DNA of 64,000 nucleotides from Aster yellows witches'-broom phytoplasma AYWB (GTDB taxonomy: Bacteria > Bacillota_I > Bacilli_A > Acholeplasmatales > Acholeplasmataceae). A model generated the notes under the pieces. It worked only from the letters and a program-made list of their open reading frames with translations. It made no database searches and was not told the origin of the DNA. The DNA lies in NCBI RefSeq assembly GCF_000012225.1, contig NC_007716.1:434001-498000 (forward strand). Reading direction: 5' to 3'. The translations under genes and the position numbers were made by a program. How positions within the stretch are numbered: the first letter of the stretch is position 1; each line of letters opens with the position of its first letter. Shown one piece after another: positions 38,284 through 49,831 of this stretch.

Positions 38284-40350
38284 CTAAGCGCGTTTTTTAA
38301 TAATTTCTTCAGTAATACTTTTAGGAGCTTTTTCATATTTAGCAAATTGCATAATAAAAGTAGCTCTTCCTTGGGTATTGGATCGCAAAACAGTAGCATA
38401 TCCAAACATTTCAGAAAGGGGCACAAACGCTCTAATAGCAACAGCGTTGGTGCGTGATTCTTGGTTTTCTAATCTACCTCTTCTAGAAGTTAAATCGCCA
38501 ATAACATTTCCTACATAATCATTGGGAGTAACTACTTCCACGTCCATAATAGGTTCTAAAATAACTGGGTTACCTTTAGTTTTGGTTTCTTTTAATGCCA
38601 TGGAAGCAGCAATTTTAAAAGCTATTTCGGAAGAATCGACATCATGGTAAGAACCATCAAATAAAGTTGCTTTAACATCAATAATTTGATATCCAGCTAA
38701 AATACCACCAGCAAGAGCTTCTTGAATTCCTTTTTGAACTGCAGGAACGTATTCACGAGGAACCACACCACCTACAATTTTATTAACGAATTCAAAACCT
38801 TTTCCTGGATTTGGTTCAAAACGCATCCACACGTGTCCGTATTGTCCGCGACCACCTGATTGACGAATGAATTTTCCTTCTGTCTCGGTTTCTTGGGTGA
38901 TTGTTTCGCGGTATGCTACTTGAGGTTCTGTAACATTTGCTTGCACTTTGAATTCTCTTTTAAGGCGTTCAATAATGATATCTAAATGAAGTTCACCCAT
39001 CCCAGCAATAATAGTTTGCCCGGTTTCATGATTGGAAAAAACCTTAAATGTAGGGTCTTCTTCAGCTAATTTTGCAAGGGCAATTCCCATTTTATCTTGA
39101 TCAGCTTTAGTTTTTGGTTCTACTGCAATTTCAATTACTGGTTCTGGGAAATTCATTGATTCTAAGATGATGGTTTGTCCTTCTGATGCTAAAGTGTCTC
39201 CTGTAGTAGTTGCTTTTAATCCTACAACTGCTAAAATATCGCCTGTGTAGGCTTCTTTTACTTCTTCACGAGAATTAGCATGCATTTGTAATAAGCGTCC
39301 AAAACGTTCTTTGGTTCCTTTAGTGGTATTAGTTACGTAAGAGCCAGCTTTAACTGAACCTGAATAGATACGGAAAAAGGTTAATTTTCCTACATAAGGA
39401 TCAGTCATCACTTTAAAAGCTAAAGCTGTGAAAGGTTCTTCATCTAATCCGGTGCGCACAATTTCTTGGTTGTCAGAATCAAATCCAACAATAGCTGCAA
39501 CATCACAAGGAGCAGGAAGGTAGTCAACAACAGCGTCTAACATTTTAACAACACCCTTATTTTTGAAAGAAGAACCACAAAGAACTGGGAAAAAGGAAGC
39601 TTGTAAGGTTGCTTTTCTAATGGAATTTTTCAACATTTCAGAAGAGATTGGTTTTTCTTCTAAATAATAAATCATTAATTCTTCGTCTAGGGTAGATAAA
39701 GTTTCTATTAATTCTTTTCTTTTAGTTTGGGTAATTGATTCTAAATCGCTAGGAATAGAAACAACTTTTCCTGTTTCTTGGGAAGTGTTATCATATTCAA
39801 AAGCATTCATTTCTACTAGATCAATGATTCCATTAAAGTCATTTTCTGATCCAATTGGCCATTGAATAGCGCTTGCATGAACTCCTAAGCGTTGTTTAAG
39901 AGTTTCAATTGCATAAGCAAAATCAGCGCCTACTTTATCCATTTTGTTAACAAAAATAACTCTTGGAACTTTATATTCACTAGCTTGACGCCAAACAGTT
40001 TCAGTTTGTGGTTCTACTCCTGCTTGAGCATCAATAACTGTTACTGCGCCATCCAAAACTCTAAGAGAGCGCGAAACTTCCACCGTAAAATCAACATGTC
40101 CGGGAGTGTCAATAATATTGATACGGTGGTTTTTCCAAAAAGCAGTAGTAGCAGCAGAGGTAATAGTGATTCCTCTTTCTTGTTCTTGTTCCATCCAATC
40201 CATCTGAGAGGCGCCATCATGGGTTTCTCCGATTTTATGAATTTTTCCGGTGTGGAACAAAATTCTTTCTGTAGTGGTGGTTTTCCCTGCATCAATATGA
40301 GCAATAATGCCAATATTACGAGTTTTTTCTAATGAAAACTGACGTGCCAT
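38284..40350 (-). CDS. fusA: elongation factor G
   Basis: GTPase for translocation and, with RRF, ribosome recycling. I chose the ATG at 40350, giving 688 aa starting [31 protein letters not shown]; it has TAGGAG at a normal distance, whereas the in-frame start at 40383 would run into rpsG. The protein shows [25 protein letters not shown], and domain IV with [21 protein letters not shown]. The length fits EF-G. It lies between rpsG and tuf in the conserved str order. Confidence 0.96.
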   Translation of the reverse strand: MARQFSLEKTRNIGIIAHIDAGKTTTTERILFHTGKIHKIGETHDGASQMDWMEQEQERGITITSAATTAFWKNHRINIIDTPGHVDFTVEVSRSLRVLDGAVTVIDAQAGVEPQTETVWRQASEYKVPRVIFVNKMDKVGADFAYAIETLKQRLGVHASAIQWPIGSENDFNGIIDLVEMNAFEYDNTSQETGKVVSIPSDLESITQTKRKELIETLSTLDEELMIYYLEEKPISSEMLKNSIRKATLQASFFPVLCGSSFKNKGVVKMLDAVVDYLPAPCDVAAIVGFDSDNQEIVRTGLDEEPFTALAFKVMTDPYVGKLTFFRIYSGSVKAGSYVTNTTKGTKERFGRLLQMHANSREEVKEAYTGDILAVVGLKATTTGDTLASEGQTIILESMNFPEPVIEIAVEPKTKADQDKMGIALAKLAEEDPTFKVFSNHETGQTIIAGMGELHLDIIIERLKREFKVQANVTEPQVAYRETITQETETEGKFIRQSGGRGQYGHVWMRFEPNPGKGFEFVNKIVGGVVPREYVPAVQKGIQEALAGGILAGYQIIDVKATLFDGSYHDVDSSEIAFKIAASMALKETKTKGNPVILEPIMDVEVVTPNDYVGNVIGDLTSRRGRLENQESRTNAVAIRAFVPLSEMFGYATVLRSNTQGRATFIMQFAKYEKAPKSITEEIIKKRA

Positions 40351-40376
40351 CTTTTTTATTCTCCTATAAGTTGCAA

Positions 40377-40847
40377 TCACCAACGATAATGAGCAAAGGC
40401 TTTATTAGCTTCTGCCATGCGATGCGTTTCTTCTCTTTTTTTAACTGATACTCCGTTACCTAAAGAAGCGTCTACTATTTCTTTGGCAAGTCTTTCTTCC
40501 ATTGTTTTTTCGTTGCGTTCTTTAGTGTATTTAACAAGCCATCTTAATCCTAAAGAATGGCGTCTTTCGGGACGAACTTCGGAAGGCACTTGGTAATTTT
40601 GACCACCCACACGACGCGTGCGTACTTCCAGAACAGGCATAATGTTGTTTAGGGCTTCATGAAAAACTTCAATAGGATCGCGGTTAGTAATTGTTTTGAC
40701 TTGTTTTAAAGCTTGATAAAAAATAGTTTGAGCTTTGCCTTTTTTGCCATCTTCCATAATTGTGTTAATGGTTTTAGTAACTAATTTAGAATTGTAAATA
40801 GGATCTGGCTGTACATCTCTTTTTTTAATATGACCTTTGCGGGACAC
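40377..40847 (-). CDS. rpsG: 30S ribosomal protein S7
   Basis: Primary 16S-binding protein of the small-subunit head. The 156-residue protein starts [20 protein letters not shown] and contains the signature [18 protein letters not shown], matching S7 (about 156 residues). It is 70 nt downstream of rpsL and 26 nt upstream of fusA. Confidence 0.97.
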   Translation of the reverse strand: MSRKGHIKKRDVQPDPIYNSKLVTKTINTIMEDGKKGKAQTIFYQALKQVKTITNRDPIEVFHEALNNIMPVLEVRTRRVGGQNYQVPSEVRPERRHSLGLRWLVKYTKERNEKTMEERLAKEIVDASLGNGVSVKKREETHRMAEANKAFAHYRW

Positions 40848-40917
40848 AAAAATTCACCTACTTTCTTTATTTTATTTATTTTTTTGGGTATTTTTGATTT
40901 ATTCTTTTTAATTGTAA

Positions 40918-41337
40918 TTATTTTTTTTCTTTAGGTAATTTAGAGCCGTACTTAGAACGACCCTGTTTGCGGTTAGCAACACCAGTAGCATCTAGAGCAC
41001 CACGAACGATATGATAACGCACACCAGGAAGATCTTTTACGCGTCCACCGCGAACTAAAACAGAGCTATGTTCTTGTAATGAGTGTCCCACGCCTGGAAT
41101 ATAGGCAGTTACTTCAGAACCGTTACTTAGACGTACTCTTGCAAATTTACGTAAAGCTGAGTTAGGTTTTTTTGGGGTCATAGTAGTTACACGGAGACAA
41201 ACTCCCATTTTTTGAGGAGAACTGTAATGTTTATTTTTTTTTTGCAAAACATTAAAACCGTAACTTAATGCAGGTGCTTTAGTTTTGGAAGTTTTACTGC
41301 TACGACGTTTTTTGATTAATTGAGAAACAGTAGACAT
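40918..41337 (-). CDS. rpsL: 30S ribosomal protein S12
   Basis: Decoding-centre protein. The 139-residue protein has the invariant [24 protein letters not shown], with K and P in the streptomycin-interaction loop (PKKPNSA). [19 protein letters not shown] also fits. No substitution suggestive of streptomycin resistance is seen at K43/K88-equivalent positions. It follows rpoC after 20 nt, with an AAAGGAAA site. Confidence 0.97.
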   Translation of the reverse strand: MSTVSQLIKKRRSSKTSKTKAPALSYGFNVLQKKNKHYSSPQKMGVCLRVTTMTPKKPNSALRKFARVRLSNGSEVTAYIPGVGHSLQEHSSVLVRGGRVKDLPGVRYHIVRGALDATGVANRKQGRSKYGSKLPKEKK

Positions 41338-41357
41338 TTTTTATTTCCTTTCTTTTT

Positions 41358-44300
41358 TTAATTTTGGTTGGTTTTTTTAGTAAGTTCAGAAGTGGTTGCA
41401 GGTTCTTTTGGATATTTAAATAAAGTAGTTTCTAAAATTCCTGTTCCTGCAGGAATTAAGCCACCAATAATAACATTTTCTTTAAGTCCGTAAAGATGGT
41501 CAGTTTTCCCTTTGATGGCAGCATCGATTAGAATTTTGGTAGTTTCTTGAAAAGATGCAGCTGAAAGTAAAGAATCACTTCTTAAAGAAGAACGCGTAAT
41601 TCCTAAAATAATAGGGCGTCCCACCGCTAAACGTTTTTTTTCTTCTAACATTTTTAAATTAGCTTTTTTAAATTTATTAATAGTAATTTCTGTGCCAGGT
41701 AAAAGATGAGTATCACCTTCATCAATAATTAAAATTTGTTTAAACATTTGGTGAATAATAATTTCGATATGTTTGTCGCTGATATAAACATTTTGGGCGC
41801 GATAAACTTTTTGTACTTCTTCTAAGATGTATTTTTGAACCTCTGTTGTTCCTGCCACTCTTAAAAGTTCTTTTAGATCAACCGAACCAGAAGTTAGTTT
41901 TTGACCAGGATAAACAATGTTGTTTTTGCTTACTAAAATATCAACATTAGGTTCCAAAATATAACGGTGTTCTGTGTCAGGGTCATTTTCTTCTGTAATT
42001 ACAATTTCTGGATTTTGGGAACGGATTTTATCAATTTTTTTGATTTTTCCTTTTAATTCACTAATTAGCGCTTTTCCTTTAGGTTTGCGTACTTCAAATA
42101 ATTCTTCGATCCTTGGAAGACCTTGAGTAATATCTGAGGCAGAAGCAACTCCACCAGTATGGAAAGTTCTCATAGTTAATTGAGTTCCTGGTTCACCGAT
42201 GGATTGAGCAGCAATAACACCAACAGCTTCGCCAATTTCTACTAATTTGTTAGTAGCTAGATTTACGCCATAGTCTTTGGCACAAATACCATATTCACAA
42301 TTACAAGTTAAAATACTTCTAATAGGAACTTTTTTAATTTTGGCAGTAATAATTTCTTGTGCTTTAGACTCGATAATTAATTCATTACGCGCTACAATAA
42401 GGGTGTTGGTTTTGGGGTGACAAATGTCGCAACTAGCAAAGCGTCCCATAATGCGTTTTTTGAGAGATACAATTTCTTTGCCATCACTCATCATAGCTTC
42501 CACAATAAACCCGCGGTCACTATTACAGTCTTCTTTAATAACGACAATATCTTGAGTTACGTCAACTAAACGACGTGTTAGATAACCTGACTCAGCTGTT
42601 TTGAGGGCAGTATCAGTTGAACCTTTACGGGCGCCGTGAGTAGAGATAAAAAACTCAGAAACTTTCAGACCTTCTCGGAAAGAAGCTTTAACAGGGACTT
42701 CAATAATTTCACCTTTAGGGTTATTCATTAATCCTCTCATCCCTGCTAATTGAGTAAAGTTAGAAACACTACCACGCGCTCCACTTTCGCTCATCATAAA
42801 AATGTGGTTGTCTTGTTTGAATTCTTTCATCAAACCTTCTTGAATTTCATCACGAATAGTTTTCCATTCGTTAATTACTAAACGACGACGTTCGGCATCT
42901 GTTAAAAAACCATCTTTATGCCAAGTCTCAATTTGAATATTGCGGGTTTCTACTTCTTGTAACAATTCTTGTTTATTGGAGTAAGTATTGATGTCTGCAA
43001 ATGAAACTGTAATTCCTGCAATGGTGGAATACTTGAAACCTAAGTTTTTGATATGATCTAGCATTTTAGAAGTTTCTGTAATTTTCATTTGTTTGAAAAA
43101 ACATGCAATAATCATAGATAGGAATTTTTTGTTGAAAGGTTTGGGGGTGGGAAGTTTTTTTAAGAATTGTTTGGGGTTGGTTCCTGGGGGTAAAAAATAA
43201 GCATCAGGGGTTTTAACATCCAAATTAAACTGGGTTGGTTCATTAATGTAGGGGAAGCTTGGAGGCAAAATGTCATTAAAAATTAATTTTCCTAAAGTAG
43301 TCATTAAATATTTTTGACGTTGTTCTTCGGTAAATGATAAATTAATTGTTTGTGGTTTGATAAAAATTCTTGTATGAAGATGGATTTCTTTATTTTGATA
43401 AGCAGTTTTGGCTTCGTTGATATCAGCAAAAAAGGTTCCTTCATTACGATGTTTGAATTGGTGTTCTGCAGTTCTTTGGGCAGAATCATAACTGTTTATA
43501 GTACGATCTTTTTTTTCTTCAATCGTTAAATAGTAATTCCCTAAAACCATATCTTGTGAAGGAGTTACTACTGGATTACCATTTTTAGGGTCTAAAATAT
43601 TGTTCGAAACAAGCATCAATAAGCGTGCTTCAGCCTGCGCTTCTAAAGAAAGAGGAACATAAATTGCCATCTGGTCGCCATCGAAATCGGCATTAAAGGC
43701 AGGCGTAACTAAAGGATGTAAGCGAATGGCTTTGCCGTCAATTAATTTAGGATCAAAAGCTTGAATTCCTAAACGGTGTAGCGTTGGGGCGCGGTTTAAA
43801 AGAACTGGGTGTTCTTTGACTACTTCTTCTAAGGCGTTCCAAACCTCTTCATTCATTTTTTCATAAATGGTGTTAGCGTTTTTTTTATCGATACCTTTGG
43901 TTTCTTGTAATTTTTTCAAAATGAAAGGTTTGAACAAAATAATTGCCATTTCACGAGGCACGCCGCATTGGTGCATTTCTAAATCAGGACCTACAATAAT
44001 TACGGAGCGTCCCGAATAATCAACTCTTTTGCCTAAAAGATTTTGACGGAAACGCCCTTGTTTGCCACGTAGCATTTCGGATAAAGATTTAAGTGGACGG
44101 TTTTTTTCGACATTGTTAACGTTTTTTTTGCTAGTTTTGGTATTATCAAACAAAGCATCAACTGCTTCTTGTAGCATTCTTTTTTCGTTTTTAATGATTA
44201 AACGAGGAGCTTTTTGGAGCATTTGTTTTTTTAAACGATTGTTGCGATTAAGGATACGGCGGTAAAGATCGTTAACTTCAGTAGTGGCAAAACGACCACC

Positions 44301-45419
44301 ATCTAAAGGAACCATCGGTCTTAATCCTGGAGGCAATACAGGAATAACATCCATTACCATCCATTCAGGTTTGTTGTCTGATTGATGAAAAGATTCGATG
44401 ATTTCTAGTCTTTTAATGATGCTTTCTCTTTTTTGTTTGGAATTTTCCGATAAAGATTTGCGAAGGACTTTGATAGTTTTTTCTAAGTTGAGATTTTCTA
44501 GTAATTTTTTAACCGCTTCGGCACCTGTTAAAGCTACAAAAGTGTTTCCAAATTCATAAAGAGCTTCACTGTATTGGGTTTCTGTAATAATTTCTTTAGG
44601 TTTGAATTCAGTTTTTCCAGGATCAATTACAACGTAAGAAACATAATAAACTATTTCTTCTAATTGTTTAGTTTTGATATTTAAAAGAATAGCTAAACGG
44701 CTGGGAGAAGAATTAAGGTACCAAGTGTGAACGATTGGAGTTTGTAATTCAATGTGCCCCATTCTTTCACGACGCACTTTGGTTTCGGTAAATTCAACTC
44801 CACATTTGTTACAAAATTGACTTTTGATACTGACTTGTTTTTTAGAACAAGCACATTGGAAATCAACTACTGGGCCAAAAATCTTTTGACAAAATAATCC
44901 TGATATCTCTGGTTTATAGGTCCGATAGTTAATTGTTTCGTAGCTGGTAACCTCACCATAAGACCACTGTCTGATTTCTTCAGGAGCAGCTAAACGGATT
45001 TTAAAATAATCATAATCTCTACTACCGTATTCTTTATCAGATGAAATAGAAGGAAAATGATTATATAACTTAAATAGGTCGTTTAGTTTTTGAAAAGCAA
45101 GGGGATTGGTTTCAAATGATTTTGTAAGGACAGCCATTTTAGTTTGCAAAAGATCTTGAAAATCTTCCATTCCTAGTTCAGTAAGGATGTTAATAACAGC
45201 CTCACTCAAATCTAGATTTTGTAAATTGCGAGGTAAGGCAAAGTTTTTGAGGATAGGCAAAACCTCTAAAAAAGCTTCTTGCAGTAAAAGCCTCAACTCT
45301 TCTAAAGTAAAAGTGTTAAAATCCTCCAAAGTATTGATTCCAGAAAGTTTTAATTTTTCTAAAACTGGAGACGAAAGATTTAAAGTTTCTACTGAAGTAA
45401 ATAATCTATTATCACTCAT
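41358..45419 (-). CDS. rpoC: RNA polymerase beta' subunit with N-terminal extension
   Basis: Largest RNA polymerase subunit, 1353 residues. The catalytic Mg-binding [15 protein letters not shown] is present, as are the first zinc module C189, C191, C203, C206 and the trigger-loop/bridge region [21 protein letters not shown]. The family start [19 protein letters not shown] begins only at residue 139; Bacillus RpoC reaches that point about 10 residues in. The first 130 residues hold two blocks resembling the alpha-subunit C-terminal domain: [20 protein letters not shown] (9-28) and [20 protein letters not shown] (65-84). The ATG at 45419 has an AAGGAAGG site 6-13 nt upstream, inside the end of rpoB, so the extension is likely translated. 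Confidence 0.96.
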   Translation of the reverse strand: MSDNRLFTSVETLNLSSPVLEKLKLSGINTLEDFNTFTLEELRLLLQEAFLEVLPILKNFALPRNLQNLDLSEAVINILTELGMEDFQDLLQTKMAVLTKSFETNPLAFQKLNDLFKLYNHFPSISSDKEYGSRDYDYFKIRLAAPEEIRQWSYGEVTSYETINYRTYKPEISGLFCQKIFGPVVDFQCACSKKQVSIKSQFCNKCGVEFTETKVRRERMGHIELQTPIVHTWYLNSSPSRLAILLNIKTKQLEEIVYYVSYVVIDPGKTEFKPKEIITETQYSEALYEFGNTFVALTGAEAVKKLLENLNLEKTIKVLRKSLSENSKQKRESIIKRLEIIESFHQSDNKPEWMVMDVIPVLPPGLRPMVPLDGGRFATTEVNDLYRRILNRNNRLKKQMLQKAPRLIIKNEKRMLQEAVDALFDNTKTSKKNVNNVEKNRPLKSLSEMLRGKQGRFRQNLLGKRVDYSGRSVIIVGPDLEMHQCGVPREMAIILFKPFILKKLQETKGIDKKNANTIYEKMNEEVWNALEEVVKEHPVLLNRAPTLHRLGIQAFDPKLIDGKAIRLHPLVTPAFNADFDGDQMAIYVPLSLEAQAEARLLMLVSNNILDPKNGNPVVTPSQDMVLGNYYLTIEEKKDRTINSYDSAQRTAEHQFKHRNEGTFFADINEAKTAYQNKEIHLHTRIFIKPQTINLSFTEEQRQKYLMTTLGKLIFNDILPPSFPYINEPTQFNLDVKTPDAYFLPPGTNPKQFLKKLPTPKPFNKKFLSMIIACFFKQMKITETSKMLDHIKNLGFKYSTIAGITVSFADINTYSNKQELLQEVETRNIQIETWHKDGFLTDAERRRLVINEWKTIRDEIQEGLMKEFKQDNHIFMMSESGARGSVSNFTQLAGMRGLMNNPKGEIIEVPVKASFREGLKVSEFFISTHGARKGSTDTALKTAESGYLTRRLVDVTQDIVVIKEDCNSDRGFIVEAMMSDGKEIVSLKKRIMGRFASCDICHPKTNTLIVARNELIIESKAQEIITAKIKKVPIRSILTCNCEYGICAKDYGVNLATNKLVEIGEAVGVIAAQSIGEPGTQLTMRTFHTGGVASASDITQGLPRIEELFEVRKPKGKALISELKGKIKKIDKIRSQNPEIVITEENDPDTEHRYILEPNVDILVSKNNIVYPGQKLTSGSVDLKELLRVAGTTEVQKYILEEVQKVYRAQNVYISDKHIEIIIHQMFKQILIIDEGDTHLLPGTEITINKFKKANLKMLEEKKRLAVGRPIILGITRSSLRSDSLLSAASFQETTKILIDAAIKGKTDHLYGLKENVIIGGLIPAGTGILETTLFKYPKEPATTSELTKKTNQN

Positions 45420-45422
45420 CTT

Positions 45423-48400
45423 TTAATTATAACCTTCCTTTTTGTAATCAATTAAGGATTTATTAACTTCATTTTCTTTAGTATCGGTTTTAATTAATTC
45501 TACGTACAATCCTAAAGATTGCAATTCTTTAATAAAAACTCGAAAACTTTCAGGAATACTTGGTTTAGGTAGTTGAGTTCCTTGAACGATGGCGCTATAA
45601 GTTTTATTTCTACCTACAATATCATCGCTTTTGACTGTTAAAATTTCTTGTAAGGTGTGAGCAGCTCCATAAGCATAAAGTGCCCATACTTCCATTTCAC
45701 CGAAGCGTTGTCCACCGTTTTGAACTTTTCCTCCCATAGGTTGTTGGGTAACTAAAGTGTATGGTCCTACGTTTCTGGCGTGGAGTTTGTCATCTACCAT
45801 GTGAGATAATTTAACCATATACATAACTCCTACAGAAATACGACTGTCATAAGGTTCGCCGGTGCGTCCGTCATATAAAACCATTTTGCCATCAGGTTCT
45901 AAATTGGCTTCTTTCATGATTTCTTTAAGGTCGTAGTCATTAACGCCATCAAAAACAGGAGTTGCCACTTTGATGCCTAATTTTTTGGCAGCCATTCCTA
46001 AATGGATTTCTAAAATTTGTCCAATGTTCATCCTACTAGGAACCCCTAAAGGATTTAACATGATGTCAATTGGAGTTCCGTCTGCCATATAAGGAAGATC
46101 TTCTTTAGGTAAAATACGAGAAATTACACCTTTGTTCCCGTGACGTCCTGCCATTTTATCGCCTTCGTTGATTTTACGTTTTTTAGCGATGAAAACACGG
46201 ATGTTTTCGTTGACACCAGCAGGAAGAACATCACCATTTTTTCTGGAGAAATAATGAACACTTTGGACGATGCCTCCTTCACCAAAAGGAACTCTTAAAG
46301 AAGAGTCTTTATATTCGCGGGCTTTTTCACCGATTACGATTTGAATTAATTTTTCAGAAGGAGAAGGCTCGATATTTCCTTGAGGAGTGATTTTACCTAC
46401 TAAAATATCGCCTTCTTTAACTTCAGAACCAGGAATAATAATTCCTCTTTCGTCAAGGTTTTTAATAGCATCAGCGCCCACGTTAGGGACTTCTCTAGTG
46501 ATTTCTTCTTGACCGCTACCTTTTTTTAATTCTCTAGTTTGGACTTCATATTTATCAATGTGGATGGAAGTGTAGACATCGTGTTTGACTAATTCTTCTG
46601 ACATAATGATGGCATCTTCATAGTTATAACCTTCCCAAGTCATAAAAGCCACTGTAACATTTCTGCCAAGTGCTAATTCGCCTTGAGATGTAGAAGGTCC
46701 ACTTACTAAAATATCGCCTTCATTGATATGTTCTCCCAAAACTACAATCGGTTTTTGCAACACTAAAGTATCTTGATTGGATTTGGCAAAGTTGATGAGG
46801 GTGTATTCAGCTTGGTATTCTTTATGGTTGTTTTCGTATAAAACCTTGGCTTGGGTATAGGTAAATTCTTGGGTGGTATCGTAAAGGGTTTTACCATTTA
46901 ATGAAACAGTTTGGTTGGGTTTTTTGGTGATAATTATTTTTTGAGCATCAACATAAGTAACAAACCCTGATTCACGGGCAATAATTAAACAACCTGAGTC
47001 TTTGGCAGCGCGATATTCAACACCTGTTCCTACAATAGGCGATTCAGGAATTAATAAAGGGACTGCTTGACGTTGCATATTAGCTCCCATTAAAGCTCTG
47101 GAAGCATCGTTGTGTTCTAAAAAGGGAATCGAAGAAGTTGCAACAGAGACAATTTGTTTAGGGGAAACGTCAGCATATGTTATTTGGTTTCTTTCGAAAA
47201 TGCCTGTTTCGCCGTTGCTACGAGCAATTATTTTTTTATCTTGAAAAGAATTATTGGCATCCAAAACAAACCCAGCTGAGGCAATAATTTCTTCTTTTTC
47301 TTGGTCAGCTGTTAAATAGTCTATGTCCCGCGAAAGGGTAGTTTTTCCGTCTTGTTGCAAAACCTTAAAAAAAGGAGTTTGGATAAAACCGTACTTATTG
47401 ACTTTGGCATAAGTGGAAAGGGATGTTATAAGTCCAATGGAAGGTCCTTCGGGAGTTTCGATGGGACATAATCTGCCGTAGTGGGAATTGTGCACGTCGC
47501 GAACTTCAATGCCTGCGCGGTCACGATTAATTCCTCCGATACCTAGAGCTGATACCCTTCTTTTTTGCGTCAATTCTGCTAAAGGATTGATTTGATCCAT
47601 GAATTGTGATAAACGTGAGTTTGTGAAAAAAGTTTTGATTACACTCATTAAAAAAGTAAAATTAACTAGGTCACCTGGACCGTTAACTTCACCGAATTTG
47701 CTAGTAGAAATCATATCTTTGATATTTTTTTCAGCTCTGGTAAGACCAATTCGAAATTGGTTTTTTAACAATTCTCCAATTAATCTTAAACGACGATTAC
47801 CTAAATGATCGATATCATCAACAGTGCCTACGTTTTCATAAAGATTCAAATAATAATTAATGCTTGCAATAACATCTGATAAAGTAATGTGTTTTTTGGT
47901 TTCTCTTTGGTCGTTTCCAATAAGTTTGACTTTGTTATATAACTTGCCTGATTCGTCTTTTGAAGTATAGACTTCTAAAATTTCGTTAAAAACTCCTTGA
48001 CGGTCTGCTTCTTTTTGATAAATATCTTTAGTTCCTAAGAAAAATTTAGATACTTTTTCGTCAAGAGTGTGAATATTGTGCCTTAAATGATTGATAATAT
48101 CGTCGTTAACTAAAGTATCTTTAGCTACTAAAACTTCACCAGTACGAGAGTTGATGATGTTAGTTTTGGTGAATAATTCATTTTTTTGAGGATATTTTTT
48201 ATATGCTAAAATCTCTTCATCAGTTTCGTTTTCTAAATTGTGTTTAGCATCAAAGATTTCTTGAAGCAAAAAATGACGATTTTGTTTCAGGATTGCAATT
48301 TTTTCTTTGGTTAAAAGTTCATCTTGTGCAATCATTATTTCTTGGTTTTCAGGATTGACAAAATCACAAGCTAAATAAGTGTTTTCAGCTCGAGTAAGAA

Positions 48401-49244
48401 CGTCTAGTTTTTTGTTAAATTTATATCTTCCAACTTTAGCCAGGTCGTATTTTTTTTGATCAAAAAGTCTTGTTCTGATGAAATCTCTGGCAGTGTCGAC
48501 AGGAACTTTTTCGCCTTGACGGATTTTAGAATACAACTCTACCAAGGCGTTATCTGAGTCCATATCAGTTTCTTTATCAAAAACAGAATCAAGAATAGCA
48601 CTTTTACCAAAAACATTTTCGATTGCTTCTTTGCTGTCAAATCCTAGAGCATAAATAAAATTAGACAAAGGGATTTTTTTGGAACGATCTAGTTTGGCAT
48701 ACAAAATTTCTTTAGAACCTTCTTCGTATTCGATCCAAGCACCACGTGAAGGAATTACTTGTCCAGAATAAATGGTTCTATTGAGTTTGATGTCAAAATT
48801 GCCTGCAAAATAAACACTAGCGGAACGTACAATTTGAGAAACTACTACTCTTTCAGTACCATTGATGATAAAAGTGCCAGTAGAAGTCATTAGAGGCAAT
48901 TCAGTAAGCAAAATATTGCTTTGTTTAGTTTCGCCAGTTAAAACATTTTCTAAAGTAGTTTTGACAAATAATTGGGCAACATAACTTATATCTTTAATTT
49001 TAGTTTCTTCAATGCTATATTTTGGAGGCGTTAAAAAATAATCATCAAAGTGAATTTTTAAATCCCCATTGTAACTTTCAATAGGACAAAAATCCTGCAA
49101 TAATTCTTTAATACCGTGTTTTAAAAACCAATCAAAAGATTGGTTTTGAATTTCAATTAAATTGGGCAAATCAACATCATAAATTGTTTTAGAATAATTA
49201 CGACGTTGTGCTTTTTTGCCATATTTGACATTATGATAACCCAT
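45423..49244 (-). CDS. rpoB: RNA polymerase beta subunit
   Basis: Catalytic beta subunit, 1273 residues. The N-terminus VKYGKKAQRRNYSK...LPNLIEIQ matches Firmicute RpoB. It shows the GRLCPIETPEGPSIGLI block and the C-terminal GRFGEMEVWALYAYGAAHTLQE-type clamp. In the rifampicin cluster (residues 541-567) the sequence departs from E. coli: Q510 is R, N518 is I, and H526 is Q (Q560 here). TAGGAGC precedes the ATG. The stop is 3 nt before the rpoC start. The rplL terminator at 49362 separates it from the L10-L12 genes, so rpoBC likely has its own promoter in 49245-49360. Confidence 0.97.
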   Translation of the reverse strand: MGYHNVKYGKKAQRRNYSKTIYDVDLPNLIEIQNQSFDWFLKHGIKELLQDFCPIESYNGDLKIHFDDYFLTPPKYSIEETKIKDISYVAQLFVKTTLENVLTGETKQSNILLTELPLMTSTGTFIINGTERVVVSQIVRSASVYFAGNFDIKLNRTIYSGQVIPSRGAWIEYEEGSKEILYAKLDRSKKIPLSNFIYALGFDSKEAIENVFGKSAILDSVFDKETDMDSDNALVELYSKIRQGEKVPVDTARDFIRTRLFDQKKYDLAKVGRYKFNKKLDVLTRAENTYLACDFVNPENQEIMIAQDELLTKEKIAILKQNRHFLLQEIFDAKHNLENETDEEILAYKKYPQKNELFTKTNIINSRTGEVLVAKDTLVNDDIINHLRHNIHTLDEKVSKFFLGTKDIYQKEADRQGVFNEILEVYTSKDESGKLYNKVKLIGNDQRETKKHITLSDVIASINYYLNLYENVGTVDDIDHLGNRRLRLIGELLKNQFRIGLTRAEKNIKDMISTSKFGEVNGPGDLVNFTFLMSVIKTFFTNSRLSQFMDQINPLAELTQKRRVSALGIGGINRDRAGIEVRDVHNSHYGRLCPIETPEGPSIGLITSLSTYAKVNKYGFIQTPFFKVLQQDGKTTLSRDIDYLTADQEKEEIIASAGFVLDANNSFQDKKIIARSNGETGIFERNQITYADVSPKQIVSVATSSIPFLEHNDASRALMGANMQRQAVPLLIPESPIVGTGVEYRAAKDSGCLIIARESGFVTYVDAQKIIITKKPNQTVSLNGKTLYDTTQEFTYTQAKVLYENNHKEYQAEYTLINFAKSNQDTLVLQKPIVVLGEHINEGDILVSGPSTSQGELALGRNVTVAFMTWEGYNYEDAIIMSEELVKHDVYTSIHIDKYEVQTRELKKGSGQEEITREVPNVGADAIKNLDERGIIIPGSEVKEGDILVGKITPQGNIEPSPSEKLIQIVIGEKAREYKDSSLRVPFGEGGIVQSVHYFSRKNGDVLPAGVNENIRVFIAKKRKINEGDKMAGRHGNKGVISRILPKEDLPYMADGTPIDIMLNPLGVPSRMNIGQILEIHLGMAAKKLGIKVATPVFDGVNDYDLKEIMKEANLEPDGKMVLYDGRTGEPYDSRISVGVMYMVKLSHMVDDKLHARNVGPYTLVTQQPMGGKVQNGGQRFGEMEVWALYAYGAAHTLQEILTVKSDDIVGRNKTYSAIVQGTQLPKPSIPESFRVFIKELQSLGLYVELIKTDTKENEVNKSLIDYKKEGYN

Positions 49245-49361
49245 CTTATGCTCCTATAAATTATTAATTGGTAGTTTATTTTGCCAAAATTTTTATTTTT
49301 AATTGTGTCTTTGCAATTTTTTTTGGGGTTGAGGTATAAAAATAAAAACAATGCAAGACTA

Positions 49362-49390
49362 AAAAACCTGAGAAAACTCAGGTTTTTATA
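49362..49390 (-). terminator. terminator after rplL
   Basis: AAAAACCTGAG (49362-49372) pairs with CTCAGGTTTTT (49377-49387) around AAAA. In the minus-strand transcript the U run follows the stem, about 22 nt after the rplL stop. It ends or attenuates rplJL transcription before rpoB. Confidence 0.85.
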
Positions 49391-49409
49391 TTACTTACAA
49401 GATAATAAT

Positions 49410-49787
49410 TTATTGAAGTTCAACAACAGCTCCAGCTTGTTCTAACTTGTTTTTAATATCTTCTGCTAAAACTTTAGAGACATTTTCTTTTACTTTGGAA
49501 CCAGGAACTTTAACAAAATTAGCAGCATCTAGCAAACCTAATCCCGTTACTTCGCGTACTGTTTTGATAACAGCAAGTTTCTTTTTTTCATCAAAACTTT
49601 TCATAACTACTGTGAATTCGGTTTTTTCTTCTACTTCAGCTGCATTATTTGCTCCAGGAGCTGCAACTGCTAAAGCAGTTGGGTCAATTCCAAAATCTTC
49701 TTTTAAACCATCTAATAATTCTTTAATCTCTAATAAAGACATTTCTTTTAAAGCTGATACAAAAGCTTCTTTCGTTAACTTAGCCAT
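49410..49787 (-). CDS. rplL: 50S ribosomal protein L7/L12
   Basis: Stalk protein that recruits translation factors. I chose the ATG at 49787 (125 aa, MAKLTKEAFVSALKEMSL), which has AAAGGAGA 7 nt ahead; an in-frame start at 49820 would add 11 residues. The hinge and C-terminal domain EKTEFTVVMKSFDEKKKLAVIKTVREVTGLGLLDA fit L7/L12 (about 122 residues). It follows rplJ after 44 nt and is closed by a terminator. Confidence 0.96.
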   Translation of the reverse strand: MAKLTKEAFVSALKEMSLLEIKELLDGLKEDFGIDPTALAVAAPGANNAAEVEEKTEFTVVMKSFDEKKKLAVIKTVREVTGLGLLDAANFVKVPGSKVKENVSKVLAEDIKNKLEQAGAVVELQ

Positions 49788-49831
49788 GTCAATCTCCTTT
49801 GTTATAATCTTTTCACTCATAAATTATTTGT

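Noticed and set aside
39892-40332. 146-codon plus-strand ORF opposite fusA
   Set aside because: Shadow of the conserved EF-G coding sequence.
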